64,000 nt of DNA from Steroidobacter gossypii (GTDB lineage Bacteria > Pseudomonadota > Gammaproteobacteria > Steroidobacterales > Steroidobacteraceae): assembly GCF_016801985.1 (NCBI RefSeq), contig NZ_JAEVLS010000010.1:1-64000 (forward strand), given 5' to 3'. A program made the position numbers and the translations under genes. Of this stretch, positions 24,925-33,715 are shown one piece after another. Every line of letters begins with the position of its first letter. Within the stretch, counting starts at the first letter, position 1. The notes beneath the pieces are model-generated. The model did no database searches and had not been told where the DNA came from. It saw nothing but the letters and a program-made list of their open reading frames with translations.

Positions 24925-25500
24925 ATGTTCACCCGTCTGTTCAAGTCTGTTTGTGGCGCGCTGCTGTGCGCCTGCATCCTCGCCAGCGCGCCGGCGCTGA
25001 GCGATCCGCCCGATCATGCGAAGGCGCACGGTTGGCGCAAGAAACATGACCCGCGTTACATCGGCTACACCGGCCGCGAATGGGATCGTGACTACGGCGT
25101 GCTCGAAGGCTCCTGTCATCGCAAAGAGATCGGCACCGTGGTGGGCGCCGTCGCCGGCGGCGTGATCGGATCACAGATCGGCGATGGTAGCGGCCGCACT
25201 GTGGCCATCATCGCGGGCACAGTGCTCGGCGGCCTCATCGGCCGCGAGATCGGCAAAGAGCTGGACGAAGCGGATCGCGGTTGTTTCGGTCACGCATTGG
25301 AGCTGGTCGAACCCGGCCGCAGCGTGCGCTGGGTCAACGATCACACCCACGTGTCCTACGTGCTCACTCCGCTAGCCCTGAGCAGCAAGGATTCGAAGAA
25401 CTGCCGGCGCTTCAAACTCAAGGCCAGCGAAGGCAAGAAGAGCAAGAGCTCCGAAGGCCGCGCCTGCCGCGACAGCAGCGGCGTGTGGCGCCTCGACTGA
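24925..25500 (+). CDS. Glycine-zipper 2TM envelope protein
   Basis: A 191-residue exported protein with a signal peptide (about 1-26) and a glycine-zipper 2TM domain, GTVVGAVAGGVIGSQIGDGS followed by TVAIIAGTVLGGLIGREIGK, as in SlyB/17-kDa antigen proteins. Two Cys flank the zipper (GSCHRKEIG, DRGCFGHALE). The C-terminal part is basic and Lys/Ser-rich with further Cys. There is no lipobox. An outer-membrane or periplasmic structural role is likely but unproven. Confidence 0.82.
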   Translation: MFTRLFKSVCGALLCACILASAPALSDPPDHAKAHGWRKKHDPRYIGYTGREWDRDYGVLEGSCHRKEIGTVVGAVAGGVIGSQIGDGSGRTVAIIAGTVLGGLIGREIGKELDEADRGCFGHALELVEPGRSVRWVNDHTHVSYVLTPLALSSKDSKNCRRFKLKASEGKKSKSSEGRACRDSSGVWRLD

Positions 25501-25515
25501 GTCGATTCGGATCGA

Positions 25516-25911
25516 TCAATGGGAACGTTCCGCCGACGCGGGCATCTGTACCCAGGAATGTTTCCTCTCCTCGTAGACCGAGAACTTGGGCTCGGGAAAA
25601 CTTGGATCCGCGAACGCACCAACGGGCACGGCGAACACATCGGGCGCCGTGCTCACTTGGTAGTACACCGTCGAGCCGCACTCCGGACAGAAATGCTGGA
25701 TGCACTGATTGCCTGAATCGGTGATGCGCACCCACTGCTTGGCGGTGCCTTCGATTCTGACATTGGGCCGCTCGAACCGAGCCTGCATCGCGAACACGCT
25801 GCCGCTGCGACGCTGACACGCCAGGCAGTGGCACACGGAGATCCGGATCGGTTCGCCGGTGGCGTGCACCTTGAGCTGACCGCAGTTGCAGGTCGCGAGG
25901 CGAGTTGTCAT
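25516..25911 (-). CDS. GFA-family (DUF636) zinc protein
   Basis: A 131-residue GFA-like protein. The zinc-binding pattern is complete: CNCGQLKV, CHCLACQRRSGS and FCPECGST. The founding member binds glutathione-formaldehyde adducts, but most family members are of unknown function. The gene converges on the glycine-zipper gene and is divergent from the zf-UBP gene, with 45 bp between starts. Confidence 0.88.
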   Translation of the reverse strand: MTTRLATCNCGQLKVHATGEPIRISVCHCLACQRRSGSVFAMQARFERPNVRIEGTAKQWVRITDSGNQCIQHFCPECGSTVYYQVSTAPDVFAVPVGAFADPSFPEPKFSVYEERKHSWVQMPASAERSH

Positions 25912-25956
25912 GGCGGCTCCTGTGCAGTATCAATAGCGCTTACCGGGAGAATCCGC

Positions 25957-26241
25957 ATGTCATGCGAACACATCGGCGGCGTCAAGCCACTGCCGCCGAA
26001 AGCACAGGGCTGTGAGGAATGTCTGAAGGTGGGCGGCCGATGGGTGCATCTGCGGCTGTGCTTGAGCTGCGGTCATGTCGGCTGCTGCGACAGCTCGCCC
26101 GGTCGACATGCGACCAAACACTTTCATGACACTCGACATCCAGTCATCGCATCGTTCGAGCCGGACGAGCGCTGGGCGTGGTGCTTCGTCGACGAAGAGG
26201 CGGTAGACCTGCCGCGCGCAGTGCTACCTTACCTGCGCTGA
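25957..26241 (+). CDS. UBP-type zinc finger protein
   Basis: A 94-residue stand-alone zf-UBP domain: CEECLKVGGRWVHLRLCLSC, GHVGCCDSSPGRHATKHFHD and HPVIASFEPDERWAWCFVDE. It keeps the Cys/His zinc ligands and the aromatic residues used in eukaryotic deubiquitinases to bind a free C-terminal GG. Bacteria lack ubiquitin, so its ligand is unknown. GGGAG before the ATG supports the start. It converges on the acyltransferase with 1 bp between stop codons. Confidence 0.88.
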   Translation: MSCEHIGGVKPLPPKAQGCEECLKVGGRWVHLRLCLSCGHVGCCDSSPGRHATKHFHDTRHPVIASFEPDERWAWCFVDEEAVDLPRAVLPYLR

Positions 26242-26242
26242 T

Positions 26243-27139
26243 TCAAGCAGCGCGCAGCTCGGCGATCAGTCGATCCTTCTCACCCCAAAGTTCGTTCAGC
26301 CAGGCCTGCATCCGTTCGCGGAACGCCGGATCGTTCTGATAATTGCCACCGAGCAGTTCGGCCGGAATCGGTCGCTCGCGAATATTCACGCGCACTTCCC
26401 GCACGCGGTTGGCGAACAGATCGAGCATCGATGGACGACCGTCGGGATAAACGATGGTCACGTCCAGAATCGAATGCAAAGCGCCGCCCATCGCGTCGAG
26501 CACGAACGCGACGCCACCCGCCTTGGGCTTGAGCAAATGAGCAAACGGCGATGCCTGGTGCGCATGCTTGGCCGCCGTGAAGCGCGTGCCTTCCACGAAG
26601 TTCATGACCGCCACCGGAATGTGCATGAACTTGGCGCAGGCGCGCCGGGTGGCCGCGATGTCACGCCCGGCCAGCTCCGGCCGTTGCTCGAGTTGCTGCC
26701 GCGAATAGCGTTTCATGAACGGAAAATCCAGCGCCCACCACGCCAGCCCCAGCAGCGGCACCCAGAACAGCTGGCTTTTCAAGAAGAAACGCAGCAGTGG
26801 CACACGCCGGTTCAAGGCCGCCTGCAGCACCGGGATGTCCACCCAGGTCTGGTGATTGGCCAGCACGAGATAATGACCGTCCGGCCGCAAGCGGGCATCG
26901 ATGTCCACCGTGAAGCGGGTGCGGGTGAACCAGCGAATCAAGGTGGTATTGATGCCGATCCAGTTCGCGGCGATCCCCATCAGCAGCGAGTCGCAACCCC
27001 GGCGGATCGCTCGCAGCGGCGCAATCGGCCGTAGTGGCGCAATCGCCTTGACCAGCGCCACCAGCAGCAGCGGCGGGACGTGTAAAAGCGTGTTCGTCGT
27101 CAGGAGCAGCGTACCGAATGCGATTCTTAACCAGCTCAT
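26243..27139 (-). CDS. 1-acylglycerol-3-phosphate acyltransferase-like protein (YihG-type)
   Basis: A 298-residue PlsC-superfamily acyltransferase. The HX4D catalytic motif is NHQTWVD, FMKRYS corresponds to block II, and VEGTRFT is block III. An N-terminal hydrophobic segment (about 5-30) anchors it in the inner membrane. Overall layout and length resemble E. coli YihG. It probably transfers an acyl chain to lysophospholipid or a related acceptor. ATG 27139 (MSWLRIAFG) fits the family; the open frame upstream overlaps the divergent DUF4159 gene. Confidence 0.87.
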   Translation of the reverse strand: MSWLRIAFGTLLLTTNTLLHVPPLLLVALVKAIAPLRPIAPLRAIRRGCDSLLMGIAANWIGINTTLIRWFTRTRFTVDIDARLRPDGHYLVLANHQTWVDIPVLQAALNRRVPLLRFFLKSQLFWVPLLGLAWWALDFPFMKRYSRQQLEQRPELAGRDIAATRRACAKFMHIPVAVMNFVEGTRFTAAKHAHQASPFAHLLKPKAGGVAFVLDAMGGALHSILDVTIVYPDGRPSMLDLFANRVREVRVNIRERPIPAELLGGNYQNDPAFRERMQAWLNELWGEKDRLIAELRAA

Positions 27140-27299
27140 CGCCAGACTCTTTTCGCCCCGTTGCAAGGCGCGCGCAGCATACAGAGCGACCCAGGATGTC
27201 GCCAATGTGGCGATTTTCCCGGCGCGCCCGCGCCCATCGCGATGCGTACTCATTGCCCCCCATTGCCAAGAGCGGGCGGTTGATGCCATGGTGCTTCGC

Positions 27300-28103
27300 A
27301 TGAGCCGCCCTCCGCCGCCTCCCTGGTATCGGCGAGTTTTCCGGGCCTTCACCGGCCGGGATGCCGCCTGGCGGCTGCTCGCATTGATCGCTATTCCGGT
27401 GGTCGCGCTGAGCTCGGACTCCAGCCCCACCGAGGCGCTGCGCCCGCACGCCGAGTTCCAGTTCGTCCGTATGCAGTACATCGGCACCACGCTGTTCGGC
27501 GGCCGCGAGCGCTGGCTGACCGATTGGCCCGAAGCCGAACAGCACTTGATCCGCGGCATCAAGCGCCTGACGCGCATCGATACCGCCGAGGACGGCCATT
27601 ATCTGGGCATCATGGACGAGTCGCTGTTCGACTATCCCTGGATCTACGCCGTCGAAGTCGGCCACTGGGCGCTGACCGATGAAGAGATCGCGCGCCTGCG
27701 TGAGTACCTGTTACGCGGCGGCTTTCTGATGGTGGACGATTTTCACGGCAGCCTCGAATGGGCCGGCTTCATCGAAGGCATGCACCGCATTTTCCCGGAC
27801 CGCGCCATCGTCGACGTGCCGCCCGACGACGCCATCTTCCACGTGGCTTACGATCTGGACGAGCACGTGCAGGTTCCGGGCATTCAATCTTTGTATAGCG
27901 GCCGCAATTACGAGCGAGACGGTTTCACGCCTCACTGGCGCGGCATTTACGACGACGACGGCCGGCTGATGGTGATGATCAACTTCAACATGGACCTCGG
28001 CGATGCCTGGGAACACGCCGACGTGCCGGAGTACTCGCTGCTGTACACGACGCGAGCTTACAAATACGCCATCAACTATATCTTGTACGCGATGACGCAC
28101 TAG
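27300..28103 (+). CDS. DUF4159 domain protein, membrane-anchored
   Basis: A 267-residue protein with one N-terminal membrane helix (about 25-41) and a DUF4159 domain filling the rest: FVRMQYIGTTLFGGRERWLT, DYPWIYAVEVGHWAL, LREYLLRGGFLMVDDFHGS and RNYERDGFTPHWRGIYDDDG. DUF4159 has a flavodoxin/GATase-like fold and often occurs with MoxR-type chaperone clusters, but none is adjacent here. ATG 27288 is an alternative start four codons upstream; neither has a strong ribosome binding site. Confidence 0.82.
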   Translation: MSRPPPPPWYRRVFRAFTGRDAAWRLLALIAIPVVALSSDSSPTEALRPHAEFQFVRMQYIGTTLFGGRERWLTDWPEAEQHLIRGIKRLTRIDTAEDGHYLGIMDESLFDYPWIYAVEVGHWALTDEEIARLREYLLRGGFLMVDDFHGSLEWAGFIEGMHRIFPDRAIVDVPPDDAIFHVAYDLDEHVQVPGIQSLYSGRNYERDGFTPHWRGIYDDDGRLMVMINFNMDLGDAWEHADVPEYSLLYTTRAYKYAINYILYAMTH

Positions 28104-28123
28104 CCCGCGCGAAGCGGCGCGGT

Positions 28124-29407
28124 TCAGTTCTCGACCGACTGCCCGATGGCCTGGGGCAGATGCAAATCCAGTTCTTCGATCTCGTCCGCCACACGGCGCG
28201 ACCACGGCTTGATGCCGCCAAACGGCCGCTGGTAGGAAATGAACACGGAAGAGCCGAAGTTGTCTTCGAGCGAATGGCCGGCGCTCATCGACATCGTGCC
28301 GCGCCCCACGCCCATGCTTTGTTTTACGGCGATCAGATTGGTTCGCTCGCGCGCCCAGGTGGTCTGGGTGGCGTAAGCGACCGACAGGCTGGCGGTCTCG
28401 CTGACATTCACGCCGACGCTCGCCAGATCCCGCTGCATGATGCGATCGGTGACATCCATGCTGCCGATGTCACGAAACTCGCGGCTCTGAAAGCGAGAGC
28501 GCACCATCAGATTGAACATCGAATTGCTGTGATCGAAACCGATCTTGGACATCCAGCCCGTTGCGCCGCTCACGTCGTTACTCTGCGCGAACGCCACCGA
28601 GGCGGTACCGAGCGATCCGAACTGACGCGCCACGCCGAAGCCCAACGCAGTCACTTCGTCGGCGAGGTACTCACCGTGGCCTTCGATGGTGAAGCCGAGC
28701 GGAGCGCCGCAAGCCACCGTGGTGTTGGCGAACATCGGACCATAGGCGTTGCTGGTCAGCGCATAGTCTTCGCGCACTTTGCCGAAGCCGACGGAAAAGT
28801 CGGAGCAGCCTTCTTCAACCAGCCGCGTGCGAGCGATCATCGGCGCAGCGATGGATTGTGAGTGCCCGAGCGCGTCCTGCACGGCCAGGTTCCAACTCTG
28901 TCCGCCCGCCGGCAGCGAGCGGGCGACGGACAGATTCCGCTGGCTCAAGCTCGTGTCCGCATCGCTGGCTGAAGCAAACAACGCGTCCGCGACGGTGGGT
29001 AACACCGCCATGCCGGCGGTCGCCATCCGATTCGACGCAATCACATCCGCGCGCGTTTCGGAGCGGGTGCCAAATTGCATGCCGCCGTAACGGACCGAAG
29101 TCCCCCACATCCCCACGCTGCTGACCGTATCGCCGAGCCGCAGACTGTCTTCCCCGACCTGCTGGGTATACGAAGATTGCAGACGGGTGAGGGTCTGGAT
29201 GCCGACCCCGGGGGCCAGCGACGCCGTGAAGCTGGAATCGATCTTTCCGGCATCGCTCAGGATCTGCGCGTTGACCGACGAATACGACGGGTTCAGCGAC
29301 GTGGCGCGCACCGCCACAGTTTCGGGCTCGCTTACTTTGGGCACGGCGCAGGCGGTCAGAGCCAGTGCGGGGATCAGGATGAAGATAGTCCGTATCGTCG
29401 AAGTCAT
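28124..29407 (-). CDS. Lipoprotein of unknown function, barrel-like
   Basis: A 427-residue protein with lipobox LTACA (Cys about residue 20). The body has many short alternating strands, for example VRYGGMQFGTRSETRADV, SMFNLMVRSRFQSREFRDIG and TASLSVAYATQTTWARERTN, and ends YQRPFGGIKPWSRR. This rhythm recalls an outer-membrane barrel such as part of a fimbrial usher, but length and lipobox do not fit a full usher. I do not recognise a named family. It is a single gene converging on the DUF4159 gene. Confidence 0.7.
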   Translation of the reverse strand: MTSTIRTIFILIPALALTACAVPKVSEPETVAVRATSLNPSYSSVNAQILSDAGKIDSSFTASLAPGVGIQTLTRLQSSYTQQVGEDSLRLGDTVSSVGMWGTSVRYGGMQFGTRSETRADVIASNRMATAGMAVLPTVADALFASASDADTSLSQRNLSVARSLPAGGQSWNLAVQDALGHSQSIAAPMIARTRLVEEGCSDFSVGFGKVREDYALTSNAYGPMFANTTVACGAPLGFTIEGHGEYLADEVTALGFGVARQFGSLGTASVAFAQSNDVSGATGWMSKIGFDHSNSMFNLMVRSRFQSREFRDIGSMDVTDRIMQRDLASVGVNVSETASLSVAYATQTTWARERTNLIAVKQSMGVGRGTMSMSAGHSLEDNFGSSVFISYQRPFGGIKPWSRRVADEIEELDLHLPQAIGQSVEN

Positions 29408-29673
29408 CAGCAGGTTGAGCTCTTATTCCGCGGCAATAAGGACACCGTGAGGGTCGGGCGGGCGACATTGCCCTGCAGTTAAGCGTGGAATTCTAAGAAC
29501 CCTGCCTGGGCCTGACCATCAGCCACACCCTGTCGGGAGGCTCCTGACGCAGCGCCCCGGGACTGAGCTAACATCCGGTTGCTCCTGGTATTTTTCGGGC
29601 GCGCGGCGCTCCGTTCAGCAGCCTGTAACTTCCCGACTGGCGCGGTGTTCTGAAGCTAAACGACGACATCACC
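29408..29673. other. Divergent intergenic region between the lipoprotein and sigma genes
   Basis: 266 bp without a gene. It holds a near-palindrome CTTATT-CCGCGGC-AATAAG (29422-29440), 15 nt upstream of the lipoprotein start, and the ECF-type promoter at 29625-29653. Nothing else is recognisable. Confidence 0.45.
29625..29653 (+). promoter_or_regulatory. Sigma-E-like ECF promoter
   Basis: GTAACTT (29625-29631) and TCTGA (29649-29653) are 17 nt apart, close to the RpoE-type consensus (GAACTT, 16-17 nt, TCTGA). It ends about 20 nt before the GTG start of the sigma gene, which suggests autoregulation. Confidence 0.5.
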
Positions 29674-30240
29674 GTGGCAAGGCAACCCCCGGACACCCAG
29701 GCACAGGACGACTTCGCAAGCTTCATGCGTGCTTATCAGGACATGGTCTTCAGCACCGCCGCGCGGATCACCGGTCGCGACGGCCCGGCCGAGGACATTG
29801 CCCAGCAGGTGTTCCTGAAGGCATACGAGAACTTCGCGCAGTTGCGCACCAGCCCCGCCGCCGGCGGCTGGCTCAAGACCGTGGCTCGCAATCTGGCGCT
29901 CAACCATGCCACTCGCTATCGCAAGCGCTGGCGCTTTTTTTCCGAGATGCGCGATCGCGACGACGAAGACGACACCGAATTCGAGATCCCGCAGCCGGAC
30001 GGGGCTGCCGTCGACATGGATGCGGACACCCGGCGCGCAATAGTCGCCGAGGCACTCGATCAACTGCCCGATCATCGCCGGCTGCCGCTGGTGCTGTATC
30101 ACTTCGAGGAACTGTCCTACGAAGAGATCGCTCAGCATCTCGGCGTGTCGCTTGCCAAGGTGAAAATCGACATCCTGCGGGCGCGCGCCGCCATGGCGAA
30201 GAATCTCGCAGCCCGTGGCCTCACGGCGGAATGTTTCTAG
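29674..30240 (+). CDS. ECF-subfamily RNA polymerase sigma factor
   Basis: A 188-residue sigma-70-family factor. Region 2 includes DFASFMRAYQDMVFSTAARI, AEDIAQQVFLKAY and WLKTVARNLALNHATR. An acidic linker (DRDDEDDTEFE) follows, then region 4 with LPDHRRLPLVLYHFEELSYE and EIAQHLGVSLAKVKI. The GTG start has no obvious ribosome binding site, consistent with a short leader from the ECF promoter just upstream. The gene ends 11 bp before a small membrane-protein gene that may encode its regulator. Confidence 0.88.
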   Translation: MARQPPDTQAQDDFASFMRAYQDMVFSTAARITGRDGPAEDIAQQVFLKAYENFAQLRTSPAAGGWLKTVARNLALNHATRYRKRWRFFSEMRDRDDEDDTEFEIPQPDGAAVDMDADTRRAIVAEALDQLPDHRRLPLVLYHFEELSYEEIAQHLGVSLAKVKIDILRARAAMAKNLAARGLTAECF

Positions 30241-30251
30241 AGGCCGCCACC

Positions 30252-30713
30252 ATGAATACTCCCGTGAACTCAAACGAATCTCGCGAGCAACAGCTCGAAC
30301 GCTTGATCGACACGGCGCTGCGCGATCAGCCCCTGCGACGGGCGCCCGCTGGCTTTGAAGACAAGGTGATGGCGGCGATCGCGAGCCGCGCAGCAGCTCC
30401 TTGGTGGCGCAGCAGCTTTGCCAGCTGGCCGGTCGCGGCCCGCGTGCTGTTCCTGATTGCATCCGTGGGCTTCGCAAAGCTCGGGCTGGAGGCTACCGCG
30501 CTGGTGATGGGGCCGCTCGATCCCACCGCCCGGAGCGCCGCACTGTTTGCCGAGGTCGCCTGGATTCCTTCGCTGTTCGGCACCTTCGAAGCCGTGTTCC
30601 GCGATTTGCCCTCGCTGTGGATTTACGGCGCGTTGGGCGTGATCGGAGTGTTGTATCTCACGTTGTTCGGCGTCAGCGCGGCTGCCTACCGAACCTTGTA
30701 TGCGTCCCGTTGA
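30252..30713 (+). CDS. Small membrane protein, possible anti-sigma factor
   Basis: A 153-residue protein. A charged cytoplasmic N-terminus (ESREQQLERLIDTALRDQPL and FEDKVMAAIASR) is followed by hydrophobic segments at about 58-85 and 118-145. Position right after an ECF sigma gene and this architecture suggest an anti-sigma factor, but the zinc-binding HxxxCxxC motif is absent. ATG 30252 has AGAGG 8 nt upstream; an alternative ATG at 30231 overlaps the sigma stop. Confidence 0.75.
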   Translation: MNTPVNSNESREQQLERLIDTALRDQPLRRAPAGFEDKVMAAIASRAAAPWWRSSFASWPVAARVLFLIASVGFAKLGLEATALVMGPLDPTARSAALFAEVAWIPSLFGTFEAVFRDLPSLWIYGALGVIGVLYLTLFGVSAAAYRTLYASR

Positions 30714-30729
30714 GGGATTGGTGCTCTGT

Positions 30730-32328
30730 ATGAAGCGTTTGTTTCACAAATGGTTGCTGATCGCGATGCTGGCCGGTATCGGCGGCGCGCACCTGGCCAT
30801 GGCGCAGGAGCCACCCGCCCCACCGGCGCCGCCGGCCGAGCCCGCCGAGCCGCAGCTCGAAGTCGAGCGCGACGAAAGCGTGGAGCGAACCACCAGGCAC
30901 CGCGACAGGCACCAGCACGAGTACGTCATCGTGCACGTCGGCGACGATTCGAGGCTGCCGGCGGGTGAATATGCGCATTCGGTGGTCTCCATCTTCGGCT
31001 CGGCCTCGTCCGCCGGCGAAGTGGAAGAAGCGGTCGTAGCCATCTTGGGCAATGCATCGGCCACCGGACCGGTGGGCGACGCCGTGGTCGCGATCTTTGG
31101 TGACGTGTATGTCGACGCCGAGGTCGGTCACGATGTCGTGGCGATGATGGGCAACGTGAAACTCGGTCCCAACGCAGTGGTGCATGGCGAGCTGGTGTCG
31201 GTGGGCGGCGCCATCACGCGCGATCCGGCCGCCGTCGTGCATGGGCCGCAACAGCAGATTTCGTTCGGTCAGCACTTCGGTCGTCTCGAATGGCTCAAGC
31301 CCTGGTTCGAGAGCGCCCTGCTGTATGGCCGGCCGCTGGCGTTCGAATCCAGCCTGGGCTGGGCATGGTGGCTCGCGGCGGGCTTTCTCGCTTTGTATGT
31401 AGTGCTGGCGCTGATGTTCGATCAGGGCATGCAGCGTTGTGTCACCACCTTGGAAGAAAAACCCGCTCAGACCGTGCTCGCCTCGGTGCTGGCGGTGCTG
31501 TTTACACCGGTGCTGATCATGATCCTGGCGGTGACGGTGATCGGCATTCCGATCCTGCCGTTCCTGCTGCTCGGTCTGTTCTGCGCCGGCCTGTTCGGCA
31601 AGGCCGCGGTGCTCGCGACGATCGGCCGACGCATCACTCGCTTCACCGGCATCGCCCCCTTCAGTCACGTCGCCTTCGCCACGCTGATCGGCGGCTTGAT
31701 CGTGCTACTGTTGTATGTCGTGCCGGTGTTCGGCTTCATCGTGTTCAACTTGATCGGCGTGCTGGGACTGGGCGTGGTGGTCTACACGCTGATGCTCGCG
31801 ATGCGCTCGAATCACGCGCCTGTGGCGGCACCGGCCGCCAGCATGCCTGGCGCACCTGGAGTCGTCAGTGAAGGTGTCGTCGGCGACGGCACGGTTCCGC
31901 CCTCTTCTCAGGCGCCTTCGCCGCCGCGCCCGAGCAATGTCGAGCTCGCCGCTCAGCCTCGTGCCGGCTTCTGGATCCGTGCAGGCGCGCTGGCGCTCGA
32001 CGCACTGCTGGTCATCCTGATCGTCAACGTGCTCGAACCCGCCGATGATTTCTTCGCGCTGTTGCTGGCCACGTATGGCGCGGTGATGTGGAAGCTGCGA
32101 GGCACGACCATCGGCGGCATCATTTGCAACTTGCGCGTGGTGCGCACGGATGGGCAGGAGATCGGCTGGGAAACCGCCATCGTGCGCGCGCTCGGATGTT
32201 TCCTGTCGTTCATCCCGCTCGGCCTGGGCTTCATCTGGATGGTGTTCGACAACAACCGCCAGACCTGGCACGACAAGATCGCCGGCACCGTGGTGGTGCG
32301 CGTGCCGAGGAGCCAGCCGCTGACTTGA
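30730..32328 (+). CDS. Beta-helix (bactofilin-like) / RDD membrane fusion protein
   Basis: A 532-residue protein. After a signal peptide (about 1-26) and a Pro/Glu-rich stretch comes a region of repeated short beta units (SVVSIFGSASSAG, AVVAILGNASATG, AVVAIFGDVYVDA, VVAMMGNVKLGP) resembling a polymer-forming beta-helix. Four to five membrane helices follow (about 215-365), then a Pro/Ala linker and a C-terminal RDD domain (FWIRAGALALDALLVILIVN, ending FDNNRQTWHDKIAGTVVV). It is probably the effector of the ECF operon. A GTG at 30721 with GAGGG upstream could be the true start, adding three residues. Confidence 0.8.
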   Translation: MKRLFHKWLLIAMLAGIGGAHLAMAQEPPAPPAPPAEPAEPQLEVERDESVERTTRHRDRHQHEYVIVHVGDDSRLPAGEYAHSVVSIFGSASSAGEVEEAVVAILGNASATGPVGDAVVAIFGDVYVDAEVGHDVVAMMGNVKLGPNAVVHGELVSVGGAITRDPAAVVHGPQQQISFGQHFGRLEWLKPWFESALLYGRPLAFESSLGWAWWLAAGFLALYVVLALMFDQGMQRCVTTLEEKPAQTVLASVLAVLFTPVLIMILAVTVIGIPILPFLLLGLFCAGLFGKAAVLATIGRRITRFTGIAPFSHVAFATLIGGLIVLLLYVVPVFGFIVFNLIGVLGLGVVVYTLMLAMRSNHAPVAAPAASMPGAPGVVSEGVVGDGTVPPSSQAPSPPRPSNVELAAQPRAGFWIRAGALALDALLVILIVNVLEPADDFFALLLATYGAVMWKLRGTTIGGIICNLRVVRTDGQEIGWETAIVRALGCFLSFIPLGLGFIWMVFDNNRQTWHDKIAGTVVVRVPRSQPLT

Positions 32329-32449
32329 GCTGTACGCATTCAGCTGAGGCAAGGCTGGTTGTTTTCTCAGCTGGCGAGCCCGTGAAGGCGCGATTAGAGT
32401 GGCCACATCGCCGCCACTCGCTCCCTGAACAGCGCCTGCTGAATCGTCA

Positions 32450-32947
32450 ATGCATCCTCCGCTGGCCGACACACCTGAACAGACCGTCCTCGGGGTGATC
32501 TCCGACACTCACGGTCTGCTGCGCCCCGAAGCGTTGAATCACTTGTTCGGCGTCGAGCGAATCATCCATGCCGGCGACATCGGCTCGCCCAACGTGCTGG
32601 AAAAACTGCAAAGCCTCGCCCCTGTCAGTGCCGTCCGCGGCAACAACGACAAGGGCGCCTGGGCCGAAGCGATTCCTGAATCGCTGCTGCTCGAGGTGCG
32701 CGGTCATTCCATTCATGTATTGCACGACCTGGCGCAGATCGACTTGAGCCCGGCGGCCGTGGGCATCGACGTGGTCATCAGCGGTCATTCGCACAAGCCG
32801 CTGCTGGAACAGCGCGAGGGTGTGTTGTTCCTGAATCCCGGCAGCATCGGCCCGCGCCGCTTTCGCTTGCCCACCACGCTGGCCAAGCTGTACGTGAGCG
32901 ATACAGCCGTGCAGGCGGAGATCATCGAGTTGCGCCTGCCCGGCTGA
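32450..32947 (+). CDS. YfcE/MJ0936-type metallophosphoesterase
   Basis: A 165-residue calcineurin-like phosphoesterase. Metal-binding motifs are in order: GVISDTHG, IHAGDIGS, VRGNNDKG, and GHSHKPLLEQREGVLFLNPG. Such proteins hydrolyse phosphodiesters in vitro; the physiological substrate is not known. The intergenic 121 bp upstream has no clear motif. Confidence 0.9.
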   Translation: MHPPLADTPEQTVLGVISDTHGLLRPEALNHLFGVERIIHAGDIGSPNVLEKLQSLAPVSAVRGNNDKGAWAEAIPESLLLEVRGHSIHVLHDLAQIDLSPAAVGIDVVISGHSHKPLLEQREGVLFLNPGSIGPRRFRLPTTLAKLYVSDTAVQAEIIELRLPG

Positions 32948-33027
32948 AGCGCGCAATTCGCGTTGCAAACATTGTCAGTTGCGGTGCGAGGACCTCGATT
33001 CTCGATTCGGGATCGGTGAGATCGGCG

Positions 33028-33708
33028 ATGTGTGAGCGATTCGTCATAGCCCCTCAGGCCGCGGTGGAACGCGAGTTCCCATTGCAGCACGCGTGGTGGC
33101 GTTTCGACGCCAGCTTCAATGTTTCCACGCGCAACAACGTGCCGGTGGTCCGCCTGCACGAGGGCGAGGCTGAAGGCGTGATGATGCGCTGGGGATTGAT
33201 TCCCGATTGGGCGGAAGGCGATCCGCTCAAATCCTGCACGACTCATGCGGCCAGCGAGGAGCTCGACCGCAATAAAGCGTTCAGCGGCGCATGGTGGCGC
33301 GGCCAGCGCTGCATCGTGCCGCTGTCCGGCTTCTATGGCTGGCAACTCACTCCCCAGCAATATCTGCAGCCGTACTTCGCCCGACTGGTGAATCGTTCAG
33401 TGTTCGGTGTCGCTGCCCTCTGGGACCGCACCGTCAACAAGGACGAAGACGACGTGATCGAAGGCTGCGCGCTGCTGACAGTGCCGGCGAACGAACTGCT
33501 GGCCGACGTTCACAACACCTCGCCACAAATGCCAGCCATCCTGCATCGTGATGAATACGAGCCGTGGTTGCGCGGATCCACGGCTCGTGCGCGATCGTTA
33601 TTGCGGACTTATCCGCCGGAAAGAATGGTGGCGCACGCCGTCAGCCCGCGCATCAACTCGCTCAAATACAACGACGAGCAGTTGATCCGGCCGGTGCTGT
33701 TCGGCTGA
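33028..33708 (+). CDS. SRAP (YedK/HMCES)-family protein with altered active site
   Basis: A 226-residue SRAP-fold protein. YedK forms a thiazolidine crosslink with abasic DNA through Cys2 after Met removal, helped by Asn75, Glu105 and His160. Here Cys2 (MCERF) and the His (VHNTSPQMP, His162) are present. The NAR motif reads THAAS (His73 in place of Asn), and the GFYEW-type motif reads GFYGW (Gly104 in place of Glu). MMRWGLIPDWA and NSLKYNDEQLIRPV confirm the fold. Start 33028 is fixed by the need for Cys2; the GTG 12 nt upstream would bury it. Confidence 0.87.
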   Translation: MCERFVIAPQAAVEREFPLQHAWWRFDASFNVSTRNNVPVVRLHEGEAEGVMMRWGLIPDWAEGDPLKSCTTHAASEELDRNKAFSGAWWRGQRCIVPLSGFYGWQLTPQQYLQPYFARLVNRSVFGVAALWDRTVNKDEDDVIEGCALLTVPANELLADVHNTSPQMPAILHRDEYEPWLRGSTARARSLLRTYPPERMVAHAVSPRINSLKYNDEQLIRPVLFG

Positions 33709-33715
33709 GTCACAG

